Position numbers and translations under genes: made by a program
In this document: positions 8,761 through 17,776 of the stretch, piece by piece
How the letters are laid out: every line of letters starts with the position of its first letter
Numbering within the stretch: position 1 is the first letter of the stretch
Assembly (NCBI RefSeq): GCF_003940805.1
Contig: NZ_CP034328.1
Location: 1,656,001-1,720,000 of the forward strand
Direction: 5' to 3'
DNA from: Tabrizicola piscis
GTDB taxonomy: Bacteria; Pseudomonadota; Alphaproteobacteria; Rhodobacterales; Rhodobacteraceae
Length of the DNA stretch: 64,000 bases
Notes under the pieces: generated by a model
Told to the model about the DNA's origin: nothing
The model's input: only the letters and a program-made list of their open reading frames with translations
Database searches by the model: none

Positions 8761-8797
8761 AAAAGCAAAACGCCCCCGCGTTTCCGCAGGGGCGTTT
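8761..8797 (-). terminator. Rho-independent terminator after rpmD
   Basis: On the minus strand AAACGCCCC pairs with GGGGCGTTT (8768-8797), with an inner GCG/CGC pair closing a 4-nt loop, followed by TTTTGCTTTT. It lies 36 nt after the rpmD stop and about 100 nt before ectC, separating them transcriptionally. Confidence 0.85.
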
Positions 8798-8832
8798 GAT
8801 GTTACGGGGTCGGGGCAGGCCCCGACCGACGC

Positions 8833-9021
8833 TTAGCCGCGCTCTTCGATGATCTCGACGAGGTGGCTGATCTTGTTGACCATACCGCGCACGGAAGGGG
8901 TGTCTTCCAGCTCGCGGGTGCGGTTCATCTTGTTCAGTCCCAGACCCTTGAGGGTCGCGGTCTGCTTGGCCGGGCGGCGGGCGGCGGAAGCCACCTGCTT
9001 GACGATGATGGTTTTGGTCAT
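8833..9021 (-). CDS. rpmD: 50S ribosomal protein uL30
   Basis: The 62-aa product has the uL30 pattern [24 protein letters not shown] and [11 protein letters not shown]. It starts 2 nt after the rpsE stop and is followed by a strong terminator instead of rplO. Confidence 0.96.
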   Translation of the reverse strand: MTKTIIVKQVASAARRPAKQTATLKGLGLNKMNRTRELEDTPSVRGMVNKISHLVEIIEERG

Positions 9022-9023
9022 GC

Positions 9024-9590
9024 TCAGGCCTCCACGACTTCGGCTTCGGGCTTGCGAAGGATTTCCGCAACCTTCTTGCCACGACGCGATGCCACGTTGC
9101 GGGGCGAGGCTTCGTGCTTCAGCCCGTCAATGGTGGCGCGGATCATGTTGTAGGGGTTGGCCGAACCGATCGACTTCGCCACGATGTCCTGGATGCCAAG
9201 CATCTCGAACACGGCGCGCATCGGGCCGCCGGCGATGATGCCGGTACCTGCAACAGCGGTCCGCATCACGACTTTCCCGGCGCCGTGGCGGCCTTCCATG
9301 TCGTGGTGCAGAGTGCGGCTGTCCTTCAGCGGCACGCGGATCAGGCTGCGCTTGGCCTGTTCGGTGGCCTTGCGGATCGCCTCCGGCACTTCCTTGGCCT
9401 TGCCCTTGCCGAAGCCGACGCGACCACGCTGGTCACCGACGACGACCAAGGCTGCGAAGCCGAAGCGCTTGCCACCCTTGACGGTTTTTGAGACGCGGTT
9501 GATCGCGACCAGACGGTCGGCGAATTCCGGGTTTTCTTCCGGGCGGTTATCGCGGCGCTGGCCGTCCCGGCGGTTATCACGTTCTGCCAT
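9024..9590 (-). CDS. rpsE: 30S ribosomal protein uS5
   Basis: The 188-aa protein has an Arg/Asp-rich start ([11 protein letters not shown]) and the uS5 signatures [21 protein letters not shown] and [19 protein letters not shown]. The ATG at 9590 follows AAGGA at a usual distance; the frame open further upstream has no family match. The C-terminus KPEAEVVEA is a short acidic extension. It lies between rplR and rpmD. Confidence 0.97.
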   Translation of the reverse strand: MAERDNRRDGQRRDNRPEENPEFADRLVAINRVSKTVKGGKRFGFAALVVVGDQRGRVGFGKGKAKEVPEAIRKATEQAKRSLIRVPLKDSRTLHHDMEGRHGAGKVVMRTAVAGTGIIAGGPMRAVFEMLGIQDIVAKSIGSANPYNMIRATIDGLKHEASPRNVASRRGKKVAEILRKPEAEVVEA

Positions 9591-9714
9591 AAGGCATTCC
9601 TTCACTGGTGGCGCATCGGCGCCGTTATCGCCAATCCTGGTGCTGGCCGGGTCAAGCCCGGGGCCCGGATCATCGGAGCGGCGCACCCGCAAAGGGAAGC
9701 GCCGCCCACCGAAA

Positions 9715-10074
9715 TCAGAACTTCAGACCACCCTCACGGGCAGCATCGGCCAAGGCCTTGATCTTGCCGTGGAACAGGAAGCCACCACGGTCGAAGTAGC
9801 ATTCCTCGACCCCGGCCTTCTTGGCCCGCTCGGCAATCGCGGCGCCCACTTTGGTGGAAGCCTCGACGTTGTTCTTGCCGACGACGCCCAGATCCTTTTC
9901 GAGCGACGATGCCGAGGCGACAGTCACGCCCTTCACATCGTCGATCAGCTGAACGCTGATGTTCTTCGAGGACCGGTGCACCGACAGGCGCAGACGACCA
10001 TGCGAGGTCGCCTTGATCTTGTTCCGGACGCGCATGCGGCGCTTGAGGAACAGCTCTCTCTTGTTGTTTGCCAT
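9715..10074 (-). CDS. rplR: 50S ribosomal protein uL18
   Basis: This 5S rRNA-binding protein of 119 aa has the uL18 motifs [21 protein letters not shown] and the C-terminal [24 protein letters not shown]. It lies 11 nt after rplF. A 124-nt spacer separates it from the rpsE start. Confidence 0.97.
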   Translation of the reverse strand: MANNKRELFLKRRMRVRNKIKATSHGRLRLSVHRSSKNISVQLIDDVKGVTVASASSLEKDLGVVGKNNVEASTKVGAAIAERAKKAGVEECYFDRGGFLFHGKIKALADAAREGGLKF

Positions 10075-10085
10075 TTCTCTCGCCC

Positions 10086-10619
10086 TTACTTCTTCTTGCC
10101 TTCCTTGCGGAACACGAACTCACCCTTGTAGCGGATGCCTTTGCCCTTGTAGGGCTCGGGCGCGCGCCATTCGCGGATGTTCGCGGCGACCTGACCAACA
10201 AGCTGCTGGTCAATGCCTTCCACAATGATTTCGGTGTTCTTCGGAGAAGTCACGGTCACGCCGGCGGGCACCTCGAAGTTGACTTCGTGGCTGTAGCCCA
10301 ACGACAGCTTGAGCACATTGCCCGCCATCGCGGCGCGGTAACCCACGCCCTGGATTTCCATTTCCTTCTTGAACCCGGTCGAGACGCCGACAACCAGGTT
10401 GTCGACCATGGACCGGGTCATGCCCCACTGCTGACGCGCACGTTTGGACATGCCGCGGGGGGTGACCTTGACGGTATCCCCTTCCACGGTCAGCGTCACG
10501 TCATCGCCTGCGGTGAAGCTGCGGGTGCCTTTCGGCCCCTTCACTTCGATGGTCTGGCCGCTGATCGAGGCCGAGGTGCCCTTGACCAGGGTGACGGGCT
10601 TCTTGCCGATACGAGACAT
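10086..10619 (-). CDS. rplF: 50S ribosomal protein uL6
   Basis: The 177-aa protein starts [14 protein letters not shown] at 10619, preceded by GGAGGG, and ends in [20 protein letters not shown]. The family's duplicated-domain pattern is intact and the length normal. Confidence 0.97.
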   Translation of the reverse strand: MSRIGKKPVTLVKGTSASISGQTIEVKGPKGTRSFTAGDDVTLTVEGDTVKVTPRGMSKRARQQWGMTRSMVDNLVVGVSTGFKKEMEIQGVGYRAAMAGNVLKLSLGYSHEVNFEVPAGVTVTSPKNTEIIVEGIDQQLVGQVAANIREWRAPEPYKGKGIRYKGEFVFRKEGKKK

Positions 10620-10630
10620 TCCACCCTCCC

Positions 10631-11029
10631 TTAGAATACGGTGCAAAGCACTTCGCCGCCAACATTGGCAGCGCGTGCATTTGCATCCGACATGACGCCT
10701 TTCGGCGTGGAGACAATCGAGACACCCAGACCGTTGCGGACCGAGGGGATCTCTTTCACGCCCATGTACACCCGACGGCCGGGCTTGGACACGCGCTTGA
10801 GTTCGCGGATCACAGGCTCACCTTCGTAGTACTTCAGGCTGATCGTGAATTCGCCCTGACCGTTGTCGGTGTCAGCTTTTTCCCAGCCACGGATGTAGCC
10901 TTCGGAAACCAGCACTTCCAGAACCCGGGCCCGCAGCGTGGACGCCGGGGTCTTGACCGTGGACTTGCCACGCATCTGGGCGTTGCGAATGCGTGTCAGC
11001 ATATCGCCAAGAGGATCGTTCATCATCAT
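10631..11029 (-). CDS. rpsH: 30S ribosomal protein uS8
   Basis: The 132-aa protein has [18 protein letters not shown] at its start and the C-terminal uS8 signature [19 protein letters not shown]. Three consecutive ATG codons open the gene. AGGAGG lies 7 nt before the first, so 11029 was chosen. In E. coli this protein represses the spc operon by binding mRNA at rplE. Confidence 0.97.
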   Translation of the reverse strand: MMMNDPLGDMLTRIRNAQMRGKSTVKTPASTLRARVLEVLVSEGYIRGWEKADTDNGQGEFTISLKYYEGEPVIRELKRVSKPGRRVYMGVKEIPSVRNGLGVSIVSTPKGVMSDANARAANVGGEVLCTVF

Positions 11030-11041
11030 ATCCGGTCCTCC

Positions 11042-11347
11042 TTACCAGCTGGACTTGACCATGCCGGGGATCTGGCCAAACGAGGCGAGGTCCCGCAGCA
11101 TGATGCGGCTGAGTTTGAGCTTGCGATAGAACGCATGCGGACGGCCCGTCAGCTGGCAGCGGTTGTGCAGCCGGACGGCGGACGAGTTGCGGGGCAGCTC
11201 GGCCAGTTTGATCGACGCCTTGAAGCGTTCTTCAACCGGTTTCGCCTGATCGTTGATCACCGCTTTCAGCGCGGCCCGCTTGGAAGCGTGTTGCTTCACC
11301 AGCTTGGCGCGCTTCACTTCGCGGTTCACCATGGATTTCTTTGCCAT
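11042..11347 (-). CDS. rpsN: 30S ribosomal protein uS14, zinc-free type
   Basis: The 101-aa long form begins [14 protein letters not shown] and ends in [20 protein letters not shown] followed by the [11 protein letters not shown] tail. It lacks the CxxC pairs of the short zinc-binding paralogue. It lies between rplE and rpsH. Confidence 0.97.
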   Translation of the reverse strand: MAKKSMVNREVKRAKLVKQHASKRAALKAVINDQAKPVEERFKASIKLAELPRNSSAVRLHNRCQLTGRPHAFYRKLKLSRIMLRDLASFGQIPGMVKSSW

Positions 11348-11364
11348 ATCTTTGTTCCTCGCGC

Positions 11365-11924
<560 letters not shown>

Positions 11925-11925
<1 letters not shown>

Positions 11926-12230
11926 CAGATCGCCTCCCCGGTGGTCTTGGCGAAACGGACCTTCTTGTCGCCTTCCATGCGGAAGCCGACGCGGGTCGGT
12001 TTGCCGTTCTTGTCCACGATGGCCAGGTTCGACAAGTCGATGGGCATCGCTTTCGGAACGCGGCCACCTTGCGAGGTCTGGCTTTGCTTGGTGTGGCGGA
12101 TCGCGACGTTCACGCCATCGACGATGGCCTTGTTCGCATCGGGATTGACGGACGAAATCTCGCCCTTCTTGCCCTTGTCCTTGCCGGTGAGCACGACGAC
12201 GGTGTCACCCTTCTTGAGTTTCGCAGCCAT
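11925..12230 (-). CDS. rplX: 50S ribosomal protein uL24
   Basis: The 101-aa protein begins [20 protein letters not shown], the KOW motif of uL24. It overlaps rplN by 1 nt (TGATG) on one side and rplE by 1 nt on the other. Confidence 0.97.
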
Positions 12231-12598
12231 CAGAGCACCTCCGGCGCCAGCGAGATGATCTTCATGAAGTTCTTGGCACGCAGCTCGCGCACGACCGGCC
12301 CGAAGATACGGGTGCCGACCGGTTCGCCCTGGTTGTTCAGGATGACGGCGGCGTTACGGTCGAAACGGATGGTGGTGCCGTCTTCACGGCGAACTTCCTT
12401 GGCGGTGCGAACGACAACGGCCTTGCGGACGTCACCCTTCTTCACGCGGCCCTTCGGAATCGCTTCCTTGACCGACACCACGATGATGTCGCCGACGGAA
12501 GCATAACGGCGGTGCGAACCGCCAAGAACCTTGATGCACTGAACCCGGCGCGCGCCAGAGTTGTCAGCCACATCCAGATTCGTCTGCATCTGGATCAT
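12230..12598 (-). CDS. rplN: 50S ribosomal protein uL14
   Basis: The 122-aa protein shows [17 protein letters not shown] and [20 protein letters not shown], both diagnostic of uL14. It lies 58 nt after rpsQ and is coupled to rplX through a 1-nt overlap. Confidence 0.98.
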   Translation of the reverse strand: MIQMQTNLDVADNSGARRVQCIKVLGGSHRRYASVGDIIVVSVKEAIPKGRVKKGDVRKAVVVRTAKEVRREDGTTIRFDRNAAVILNNQGEPVGTRIFGPVVRELRAKNFMKIISLAPEVL

Positions 12599-12656
12599 TT
12601 GGTAGTCTCCCGACCTGCAGGGACACGCCCTGCGGTTTCGTTAGAGACGGAGGGGG

Positions 12657-12896
12657 TCACGCAGTTGCGTCGACCACTACCGTCCAGCGTTTCGTTTTCG
12701 AAATCGGCGCGCATTCTTCAATGCGCACGGTGTCGCCGACCTTGAACTTGTTCTCCGCATCGTGAGCGCGGTATTTCTTCGACTTACGCACTGTCTTCTG
12801 CAGCAGCGGGTGCTTGAAGCGGCGTTCGACGGAGACGGTGATCGTCTGCTCGTTCTTGTCCGAGGTGACGGTGCCCGTCAGGATACGTTTTGGCAT
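12657..12896 (-). CDS. rpsQ: 30S ribosomal protein uS17
   Basis: The 79-aa protein begins [19 protein letters not shown] and contains [20 protein letters not shown], typical of uS17. It starts 11 nt after rpmC. Confidence 0.97.
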   Translation of the reverse strand: MPKRILTGTVTSDKNEQTITVSVERRFKHPLLQKTVRKSKKYRAHDAENKFKVGDTVRIEECAPISKTKRWTVVVDATA

Positions 12897-12907
12897 GGCG
12901 GTTCCCC

Positions 12908-13108
12908 TTACTTCGCAGCTTCAGTGGCTTTTTGAACCAGCACCGTCTTGATGCGGGCGACGTCACGGCGGACGGCACGCATGCGGGCGGTGTTCTCAAG
13001 CTGGTTCGTCGCCTGCTGGAAACGCAGGTTGAACGCTTCCTTCTTGAGCTGAACCAGGCTGTCGCGCAGCTGGTCCGGCGTCTTCGACTTCAGTTCTTCG
13101 GCTTTCAT
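12908..13108 (-). CDS. rpmC: 50S ribosomal protein uL29
   Basis: The 66-aa product [20 protein letters not shown] has the uL29 coiled helices and the [19 protein letters not shown] block. The ATG at 13108 follows GGAAGCGGC. Here rpmC is not next to rplP, its usual partner; 1.8 kb of accessory genes intervene. It is therefore the first gene of a ribosomal segment with its own proposed promoter. Confidence 0.96.
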   Translation of the reverse strand: MKAEELKSKTPDQLRDSLVQLKKEAFNLRFQQATNQLENTARMRAVRRDVARIKTVLVQKATEAAK

Positions 13109-13219
13109 GCCGCTTCCTTTTCCACAATCGCCAGACGGCCCCTGCTTGAGGGTCACCGAGGACCTGGCGGATCAATGACAAACCAACGAATCCGGAGGTC
13201 CGGAATCGCTGGATGGCGT

Positions 13220-13248
13220 CGTATAGGGGGGATGGGCTTGGGGGGCAA
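13220..13248 (-). promoter_or_regulatory. Candidate sigma-70 promoter restarting the ribosomal genes at rpmC
   Basis: On the minus strand TTGCCC (13243-13248) and TATACG (13220-13225) are 17 nt apart, about 105 nt upstream of rpmC. The spacer is almost all C on that strand. The same TATACG -10 preceded by a C-run is seen in the rpsL promoter at 25562. Confidence 0.6.
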
Positions 13249-13300
13249 GGGGGAAGTTGGGGGGAATGCGAGGCTGACGTCAACCGATGCCCGCCACGCG

Positions 13301-13516
13301 CTATTCCTCGTCTTCTCGCAATAAGCGATCCAATTCAATCGGATCCATTTGACGTATCTGCTTTTCGACGTCGCGATCGTGTGTGCGGTCATTGGGATCC
13401 GCATTTTTTTGAGCCCTTCGCCCATACTTCTTAACGAAGATACTTAGTTCCGCGGTTCGCAGGGCCCTGCGTTCGGCTCGGTTTGGATGCCTCCGTTCTT
13501 TGTCTTCGACGCGCAT
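13301..13516 (-). CDS. Hypothetical 71-aa charged protein downstream of brnA
   Basis: I do not recognise this family. The protein starts MRVEDKERRHPNRAERRALR, is strongly basic in its first half and acidic at its C-terminus (MDPIELDRLLREDEE). It contains no hydrophobic segment or signal peptide. It starts 9 nt after the brnA stop on the same strand, so it is probably translated from the brnTA message. Codon use is somewhat less GC-biased than the flanking ribosomal genes. It could be a third component of the toxin-antitoxin locus or an unrelated passenger. Confidence 0.65.
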   Translation of the reverse strand: MRVEDKERRHPNRAERRALRTAELSIFVKKYGRRAQKNADPNDRTHDRDVEKQIRQMDPIELDRLLREDEE

Positions 13517-13525
13517 GCCAGTATG

Positions 13526-13759
13526 CTACCCCAACTTCTCCGCGATCCACATCTTGATCAGCGACTGCCGCGTCACTCCCAGACGCCCGGCCTCCTTGTC
13601 GAGGTCGCGGACCATCCAAGCCGGAAAGTCCACGTTCACGCGCCGCGCCTCCTGATTGGGGCGGCGGGCTTTGGACCAGTCGACGTAAGCGCTGACATCT
13701 TCGCCATTGTCGAACATTTCGTCGAACTGTTCGGTCGTAATCGTCTCACGCGCCGTCAT
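13526..13759 (-). CDS. brnA: BrnA-type antitoxin (ribbon-helix-helix)
   Basis: This is the antitoxin of a type II BrnT/BrnA module: it binds BrnT and represses the operon. The 77-aa sequence ends in a ribbon-helix-helix domain, RRVNVDFPAWMVRDLDKEAG followed by VTRQSLIKMWIAEKLG. It is preceded by the acidic DEMFDNGEDVSAYVDWSKA segment typical of BrnA. Its first 14 nt overlap the end of brnT, the usual toxin-first order. Confidence 0.9.
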   Translation of the reverse strand: MTARETITTEQFDEMFDNGEDVSAYVDWSKARRPNQEARRVNVDFPAWMVRDLDKEAGRLGVTRQSLIKMWIAEKLG

Positions 13760-14009
13760 AGAACATCACCTCCGTTTTTCGCGCCCTCCGGACCGAGATG
13801 ATCCGCACCACCTCACCGCGAAGAGTGCAGACCGCCGTCCAGTGCTTGCCGTCGATCCGACCGATCACAAGGAAGCGCGGCTCGCCATCCGATACGACCG
13901 GAGCATCGGCCAGCCCGTCATCCTGCCAAAGTGCCTGAGCCTCGACGAAGTCGATGCCGTGCTTGACTTTGTTGGCGGCACTCTTGTCTGGGTCGAACTC
14001 GAACTCCAT
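13746..14009 (-). CDS. brnT: BrnT family toxin (RelE-fold ribonuclease)
   Basis: BrnT toxins are RNases that stop translation until neutralised by BrnA. The 87-aa sequence has the family pattern FEFDPDKSAANKVKHGIDF, FLVIGRIDGKHWTAVCTLRG and RIISVRRARKTE near the C-terminus. All the usual conserved basic residues appear present. It lies between the 2OG oxygenase gene and brnA inside the S10 cluster. A promoter with an embedded operator lies directly upstream, and the predicted transcript would be nearly leaderless. Confidence 0.92.
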   Translation of the reverse strand: MEFEFDPDKSAANKVKHGIDFVEAQALWQDDGLADAPVVSDGEPRFLVIGRIDGKHWTAVCTLRGEVVRIISVRRARKTEVMFYDGA

Positions 14010-14014
14010 GAGGC

Positions 14015-14043
14015 AATATAGTATAGAAACTATACCATTTCAA
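14015..14043 (-). promoter_or_regulatory. brnTA promoter with a palindromic operator in the spacer
   Basis: On the minus strand TTGAAA (-35, 14038-14043) and TATATT (-10, 14015-14020) are 17 nt apart. The perfect palindrome GTATAG-AAA-CTATAC occupies 14021-14035, inside the spacer. A repressor bound there would block polymerase, which fits BrnA autoregulation. The -10 ends 5 nt before the brnT ATG, so transcription should start at or next to the start codon. Confidence 0.75.
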
Positions 14044-14051
14044 GTGCGCGG

Positions 14052-14675
14052 TCACGCCCACCCATAGTTGAAGCTGACCGAGATCCGTTCCTCCTCGGAC
14101 ATGTTCATCGGTACCTCGTGGCGCAGCCAGCTTTCCCAGAGGAGAACCTCGCCCACCGCGGGCTTCACATAGACGAACCGCTGCAGTTCTTGCGGCGCGG
14201 TTTTCAGGGGGACCGGGGCCAGCATCATCATCGGCAGGCGGGGGTCCTCCAGCTTGAGCGCGGAGGTCCCCTCCGGCATCGCGACATAGGTCGTGCCCGA
14301 GATCACCGAGTGCGGGTGGATGTGGCTGGCGTGGGTGCCGCCTTCGGGCAGGATGTTGATCCAGAGGGAATTGCATTTCAGCTTCTTGTCGCCAAGGTCG
14401 AAGCCGAGGTCCTTGCAGAAGGCCGCGACGTGCTTGTCCAGCGCCTTTTCCAGATCACCAAAGATCGGCATCCGCCAGGGCAGGTCGTCCAGCGAGGCAT
14501 AGGAGGTGTAGCCGGGATACCCGTTCGCCTCGCACCATTCCTGCCCGGCCTCGTCATCCTCGGCCACCATGTCGCAGGTCTGGTGGAGTTCGGCATAGTC
14601 GACCTTCTTCTTTGCAAGGTCATTGAGACCGGCGCGGTAGAGACGGGTGACGAAGAGGGAGGTGATGGTGGGCAT
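14052..14675 (-). CDS. TIGR02466-type putative 2OG-Fe(II) oxygenase
   Basis: The 207-aa protein MPTITSLFVTRLYRAG resembles the TIGR02466 family, thought to be 2-oxoglutarate/iron-dependent oxygenases. The core has SLWINILPEGGTHASHIHPH, with H118 and H120 as likely iron ligands, then SVISGTTYVAMPEG. A later His (H186, in ESWLRHEVPM) and R197 (ERISVSFNYGW) fit a third metal ligand and the 2OG-binding arginine. The ATG at 14675 was preferred to a longer frame reaching 14735. It is transcribed in the ribosomal direction, 226 nt after rplP. Its substrate is unknown; hydroxylation of a ribosomal protein is one possibility. Confidence 0.78.
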   Translation of the reverse strand: MPTITSLFVTRLYRAGLNDLAKKKVDYAELHQTCDMVAEDDEAGQEWCEANGYPGYTSYASLDDLPWRMPIFGDLEKALDKHVAAFCKDLGFDLGDKKLKCNSLWINILPEGGTHASHIHPHSVISGTTYVAMPEGTSALKLEDPRLPMMMLAPVPLKTAPQELQRFVYVKPAVGEVLLWESWLRHEVPMNMSEEERISVSFNYGWA

Positions 14676-14779
14676 CGGTTCGTTCCGAATGATATGCGTG
14701 TCTCCTGAAATAGCAGCCCTTTCGGTCGGGTGCAAAGCTGACCGCGACCGGCACGCTGGGGTGGGAGCGATATATCGCG

Positions 14780-14834
14780 CCCGCCCCAGGGGGGCGGGTC
14801 GGGCGCGGTCAGATTTGCTTTGGGCAAATCTGAC
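14780..14834. repeat. Two perfect hairpins in the rplP-oxygenase spacer
   Basis: CCCGCCCC/GGGGCGGG (14780-14798) is followed by the AT-rich 10-bp palindrome GTCAGATTTG/CAAATCTGAC (14808-14834, 7-nt loop). The second is unlike the surrounding GC-rich sequence and has no T-run on either side, so it does not look like a simple terminator. Confidence 0.55.
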
Positions 14835-14868
14835 AAAGAAAGAAGCCCCCGCCGTTTCCAGCGGGGGC
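14835..14868 (-). terminator. Rho-independent terminator after rplP
   Basis: On the minus strand an 8-bp stem GCCCCCGC/GCGGGGGC (14845-14868) is followed by TTCTTTCTTT. It lies about 34 nt past the rplP stop and ends the rplB-rplP segment before the accessory insert. Confidence 0.8.
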
Positions 14869-14875
14869 CGATCTC

Positions 14876-14900
14876 GTAGGGTGGGAGTTAACCCACCACC
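14876..14900. repeat. REP-like GTAGGG palindrome after rplP
   Basis: GTAGGGTGGG is followed by AGTTAACCCACCACC, a single copy of the GTAG-headed element also seen at 3384, 18824, 22302 and 38971. It abuts the rplP stop codon at 14902. Confidence 0.7.
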
Positions 14901-14901
14901 C

Positions 14902-15315
14902 TTACCAGTCTTCCTTCGCGACGACGCGCGTGGTGACCGGGAGTTTCATAGCGCCCAGACGCAGGGCCTCACGCGCGATTTCTTCGGACACGCCGTCGAT
15001 TTCGAACATGATCCGGCCCGGCTTGACCTTGGCCGCCCAGTAGTCGGTGGAGCCTTTGCCTTTACCCATACGCACTTCGACGGGCTTGGCCGACACTGGA
15101 ACGTCCGGGAAAATCCGGATCCAGACCCGGCCCTGACGCTTCATGTGGCGGGTGATCGCGCGGCGGGCCGCTTCGATCTGGCGGGCGGTGACACGCTCCG
15201 GCTCGGTCGCTTTCAGGGCGAAGGAGCCGAAGTTCAGCAGGAACCCACCCTTGGCTTCGCCATGGATGCGGCCCTTGTGCATCTTGCGGAATTTCGTGCG
15301 CTTTGGTTGCAGCAT
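14902..15315 (-). CDS. rplP: 50S ribosomal protein uL16
   Basis: The 137-aa protein starts [19 protein letters not shown], with [20 protein letters not shown] and [20 protein letters not shown]. In E. coli an arginine in this region is hydroxylated by the oxygenase YcfD. The next gene downstream here is a putative 2OG oxygenase. rplP is followed by a terminator instead of rpmC. Confidence 0.98.
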   Translation of the reverse strand: MLQPKRTKFRKMHKGRIHGEAKGGFLLNFGSFALKATEPERVTARQIEAARRAITRHMKRQGRVWIRIFPDVPVSAKPVEVRMGKGKGSTDYWAAKVKPGRIMFEIDGVSEEIAREALRLGAMKLPVTTRVVAKEDW

Positions 15316-15328
15316 CTCATTCTACTCC

Positions 15329-16045
15329 TTACGCGCGTTCGCGGTCGCGGCGCGGACCACGGGGGGCCGGGCCGTCAGCCGCTTCGGCAAGACGACGATC
15401 ATGGGCCTGCGGATCATGCTCAAGGATTTCGCCTTTGAAGATCCAGACCTTCACACCGATGATCCCGTAAGGGGTCTCGGCTTCCGACAGCGCATAGTCG
15501 ATGTCGGCGCGGAGCGTGTGCAGCGGCACACGACCTTCGCGGTACCATTCGGTCCGGGCGATTTCGGCGCCGCCAAGACGGCCGGCGACGTTCACGCGGA
15601 TACCAAGCGCACCCATCCGCATCGCGTTCTGCACGCCACGCTTCATGGCGCGACGGAAGGAGACGCGACGTTCCATCTGCTGGGCGATCGACTCGGCCAC
15701 CAGTTGGGCGTCAAGTTCCGGCTTGCGGACTTCGACGATGTTGAGGTGCAGTTCGGACTTGGTGAACACGGTCAGCTTCTTGCGAAGCGTCTCGATGTCC
15801 GCGCCCTTCTTGCCGATGATCACGCCAGGACGTGCAGTGTGAATGGTCACACGGCACTTCTTGTGCGGACGTTCGATGATCACACGGCTGATGCCGGCCT
15901 GCTTCAGTTCCTTGTGGATGAACTCGCGCATGCGGAGATCTTCCAGCAGGAGGTTGCCGTAGTCTTTCGATTCAGCGAACCAGCGGCTGTCCCAGGTACG
16001 GTTGACCTGGAGGCGCATACCGATCGGATTGACCTTCTGACCCAT
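15329..16045 (-). CDS. rpsC: 30S ribosomal protein uS3
   Basis: The 238-aa protein starts [20 protein letters not shown] at 16045 and has the KH-domain segment [20 protein letters not shown]. The start overlaps the rplV stop by 1 nt (TAATG). The frame upstream to 16252 lies within rplV and was not used. Confidence 0.98.
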   Translation of the reverse strand: MGQKVNPIGMRLQVNRTWDSRWFAESKDYGNLLLEDLRMREFIHKELKQAGISRVIIERPHKKCRVTIHTARPGVIIGKKGADIETLRKKLTVFTKSELHLNIVEVRKPELDAQLVAESIAQQMERRVSFRRAMKRGVQNAMRMGALGIRVNVAGRLGGAEIARTEWYREGRVPLHTLRADIDYALSEAETPYGIIGVKVWIFKGEILEHDPQAHDRRLAEAADGPAPRGPRRDRERA

Positions 16046-16434
16046 TATGCAGACTCCCCGGCTGCCGCGGCTTGGCGGACCTTGATGGTGATCTCGGAAA
16101 ACGGCTTCATGATCTTGCCGAACCGGCCCCGAGCACGCGGACGACCGCGCTTCATGACAAGGTTCTTGCCGACCCAGGCTTCCGCCACGATCAGGCTGTC
16201 CACGTCGAGGTTGTGGTTGTTTTCCGCATTGGCGATGGCCGACTGCAGGCACTTCTTCACGTCACCCGCGATGCGGCGCTTGGAGAAGGTGAGGTCGGCA
16301 AGCGCCTTGTCCACCTTCTTGCCCCGGATCAGACCGGCGACGAGGTTCAGTTTCTGCGGCGAGGTGCGAAGCATGCGGCTGATCGCCATGGCTTCGTTGT
16401 CCGCCACGCGGCGCGGATTGTTGTCCTTACCCAT
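16045..16434 (-). CDS. rplV: 50S ribosomal protein uL22
   Basis: The 129-aa protein contains [20 protein letters not shown] and the beta-hairpin [18 protein letters not shown] that lines the exit tunnel. It lies 3 nt after rpsS and is coupled to rpsC. Confidence 0.98.
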   Translation of the reverse strand: MGKDNNPRRVADNEAMAISRMLRTSPQKLNLVAGLIRGKKVDKALADLTFSKRRIAGDVKKCLQSAIANAENNHNLDVDSLIVAEAWVGKNLVMKRGRPRARGRFGKIMKPFSEITIKVRQAAAAGESA

Positions 16435-16437
16435 GGC

Positions 16438-16716
16438 TTACTTCCTCTTCGCTTTCTTGTCGGCGGCGTGACCGTAGTAGGTCCGCGTCGGCGAATATTC
16501 ACCGAACTTCTGGCCGATCATTTCCTCAGTCACGTTGACCGGGATGTGCTTCTTGCCGTTGTAGACCGCGAAGGTCAGGCCAACGAACTGCGGCAGGATG
16601 GTGGACCGGCGCGACCAGATCTTGATCACTTCGGACTTGCCACCGGCCTTGGCCTTTTCGGCCTTCTTCAGGACATAGCCGTCGACGAACGGGCCCTTCC
16701 AGATGGAACGTGCCAT
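16438..16716 (-). CDS. rpsS: 30S ribosomal protein uS19
   Basis: The 92-aa protein [20 protein letters not shown] has the uS19 core [20 protein letters not shown] and the basic C-terminus. It starts 3 nt after rplB. Confidence 0.98.
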   Translation of the reverse strand: MARSIWKGPFVDGYVLKKAEKAKAGGKSEVIKIWSRRSTILPQFVGLTFAVYNGKKHIPVNVTEEMIGQKFGEYSPTRTYYGHAADKKAKRK

Positions 16717-16719
16717 GGA

Positions 16720-17559
16720 TTAGCGCCCTTTCTTCTTGGCGTGCCGCGAGCGGACGATCAGGCTGTCAGAAGCCTTCGGCTTGCGGGTCTTGTTGCCTTT
16801 GGTGCCTTTGCCCCACGGGGTGACCGGGTGACGGCCGCCCGAGGTACGGCCTTCGCCGCCGCCATGCGGGTGGTCGATCGGGTTCATCGCAACACCGCGA
16901 ACGGTGGGGCGAACGCCCTTGTGCCGCATACGGCCGGCTTTACCAAAGTTCTGGTTCGAGTTGTCGGGGTTCGACACGGCACCGATGGTGGCCATGCATT
17001 CCTGACGGACAAGACGCAGTTCGCCAGACGACAGGCGGATCTGCGCGTAAGAGCCGTCACGGCCGACGAACTGGGCATAGGTGCCCGCCGCACGGGCCAA
17101 CTGGCCGCCCTTGCCGGGCTTCAGTTCCACGTTGTGGACGATCGTCCCGATCGGCATGCCGCTGAAGGGCATGGCGTTGCCCGGCTTCACGTCGGTCTTG
17201 GCGCCAGCGATGACGCTGTCTCCAACGGCCAGACGCTGCGGCGCCAGGATATAGGCCAGCTCGCCATCGGCGTACTTGACCAGAGCGATGAAGGCGGTGC
17301 GGTTCGGATCATATTCGATCCGCTCGACGACCGCCGCGATGTCGAACTTGGTGCGCTTGAAATCGACCACACGGTAAAGGCGCTTGGCGCCCCCGCCCTT
17401 GTGCCACATCGTGACACGTCCGGTGTTGTTCCGGCCACCGGTACGGTTCAAACCCTCAGTAAGGGCTTTGACCGGACGGCCTTTCCACAGCTCCGAACGG
17501 TCGATCAGAACCAGCCCTCGCTGGCCAGGCGTCGTCGGCTTATACGACTTGAGTGCCAT
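16720..17559 (-). CDS. rplB: 50S ribosomal protein uL2
   Basis: This peptidyl-transferase-centre protein of 279 aa starts [20 protein letters not shown] at 17559. It carries [20 protein letters not shown] around residues 222-241, including the conserved His of the active region. The usual upstream neighbour rplW is displaced by a DUF4238 gene. rplB therefore appears to be restarted from its own promoter and 5' leader (17560 to about 17706). Confidence 0.98.
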   Translation of the reverse strand: MALKSYKPTTPGQRGLVLIDRSELWKGRPVKALTEGLNRTGGRNNTGRVTMWHKGGGAKRLYRVVDFKRTKFDIAAVVERIEYDPNRTAFIALVKYADGELAYILAPQRLAVGDSVIAGAKTDVKPGNAMPFSGMPIGTIVHNVELKPGKGGQLARAAGTYAQFVGRDGSYAQIRLSSGELRLVRQECMATIGAVSNPDNSNQNFGKAGRMRHKGVRPTVRGVAMNPIDHPHGGGEGRTSGGRHPVTPWGKGTKGNKTRKPKASDSLIVRSRHAKKKGR

Positions 17560-17676
17560 GTTTCTCTGTCTTCCGTTTGCATGCAGGGTCTTGCAACCTC
17601 TGCGGTGAAGGGCTCCGAAGATCCCCGATTTGGTGCCCATTCCTTCTGCGGCTGCATCGGGAACGAACAAACCAAG

Positions 17677-17698
17677 AGCCCCGGACGAATCCGGGGCT
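17677..17698 (-). other. Hairpin in the rplB 5' leader / after the DUF4238 gene
   Basis: A perfect 9-bp stem AGCCCCGGA/TCCGGGGCT closes a 4-nt loop and is followed on the minus strand by CTTGGTTTGTT. It may terminate DUF4238 transcription. The predicted rplB promoter lies upstream of it, so it would also sit in the rplB leader and could act as an attenuator. Confidence 0.55.
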
Positions 17699-17712
17699 TC
17701 TGGCGTGGCGCG

Positions 17713-17741
17713 GGATTAGCAGACGGGGGTGGGGGTGGCAA
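17713..17741 (-). promoter_or_regulatory. Candidate promoter for the rplB-rpsS-rplV-rpsC-rplP segment
   Basis: On the minus strand TTGCCA (17736-17741) is followed after 17 nt by TAATCC (17713-17718). The -10 match is weak, but position and -35 agree with the rplO and rpmC promoters. It lies between the DUF4238 stop and rplB. Confidence 0.45.
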
Positions 17742-17776
17742 TGGGGGGAAGAAGGATTCTTAGTGGTCGGGACCCC

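Noticed and set aside
13226-13264. Four G-runs of five or six on the plus strand, a possible G-quadruplex upstream of rpmC
   Set aside because: The runs fill the spacer and upstream edge of a well-formed minus-strand promoter. Position and composition are explained by that promoter, though quadruplex formation is not excluded.
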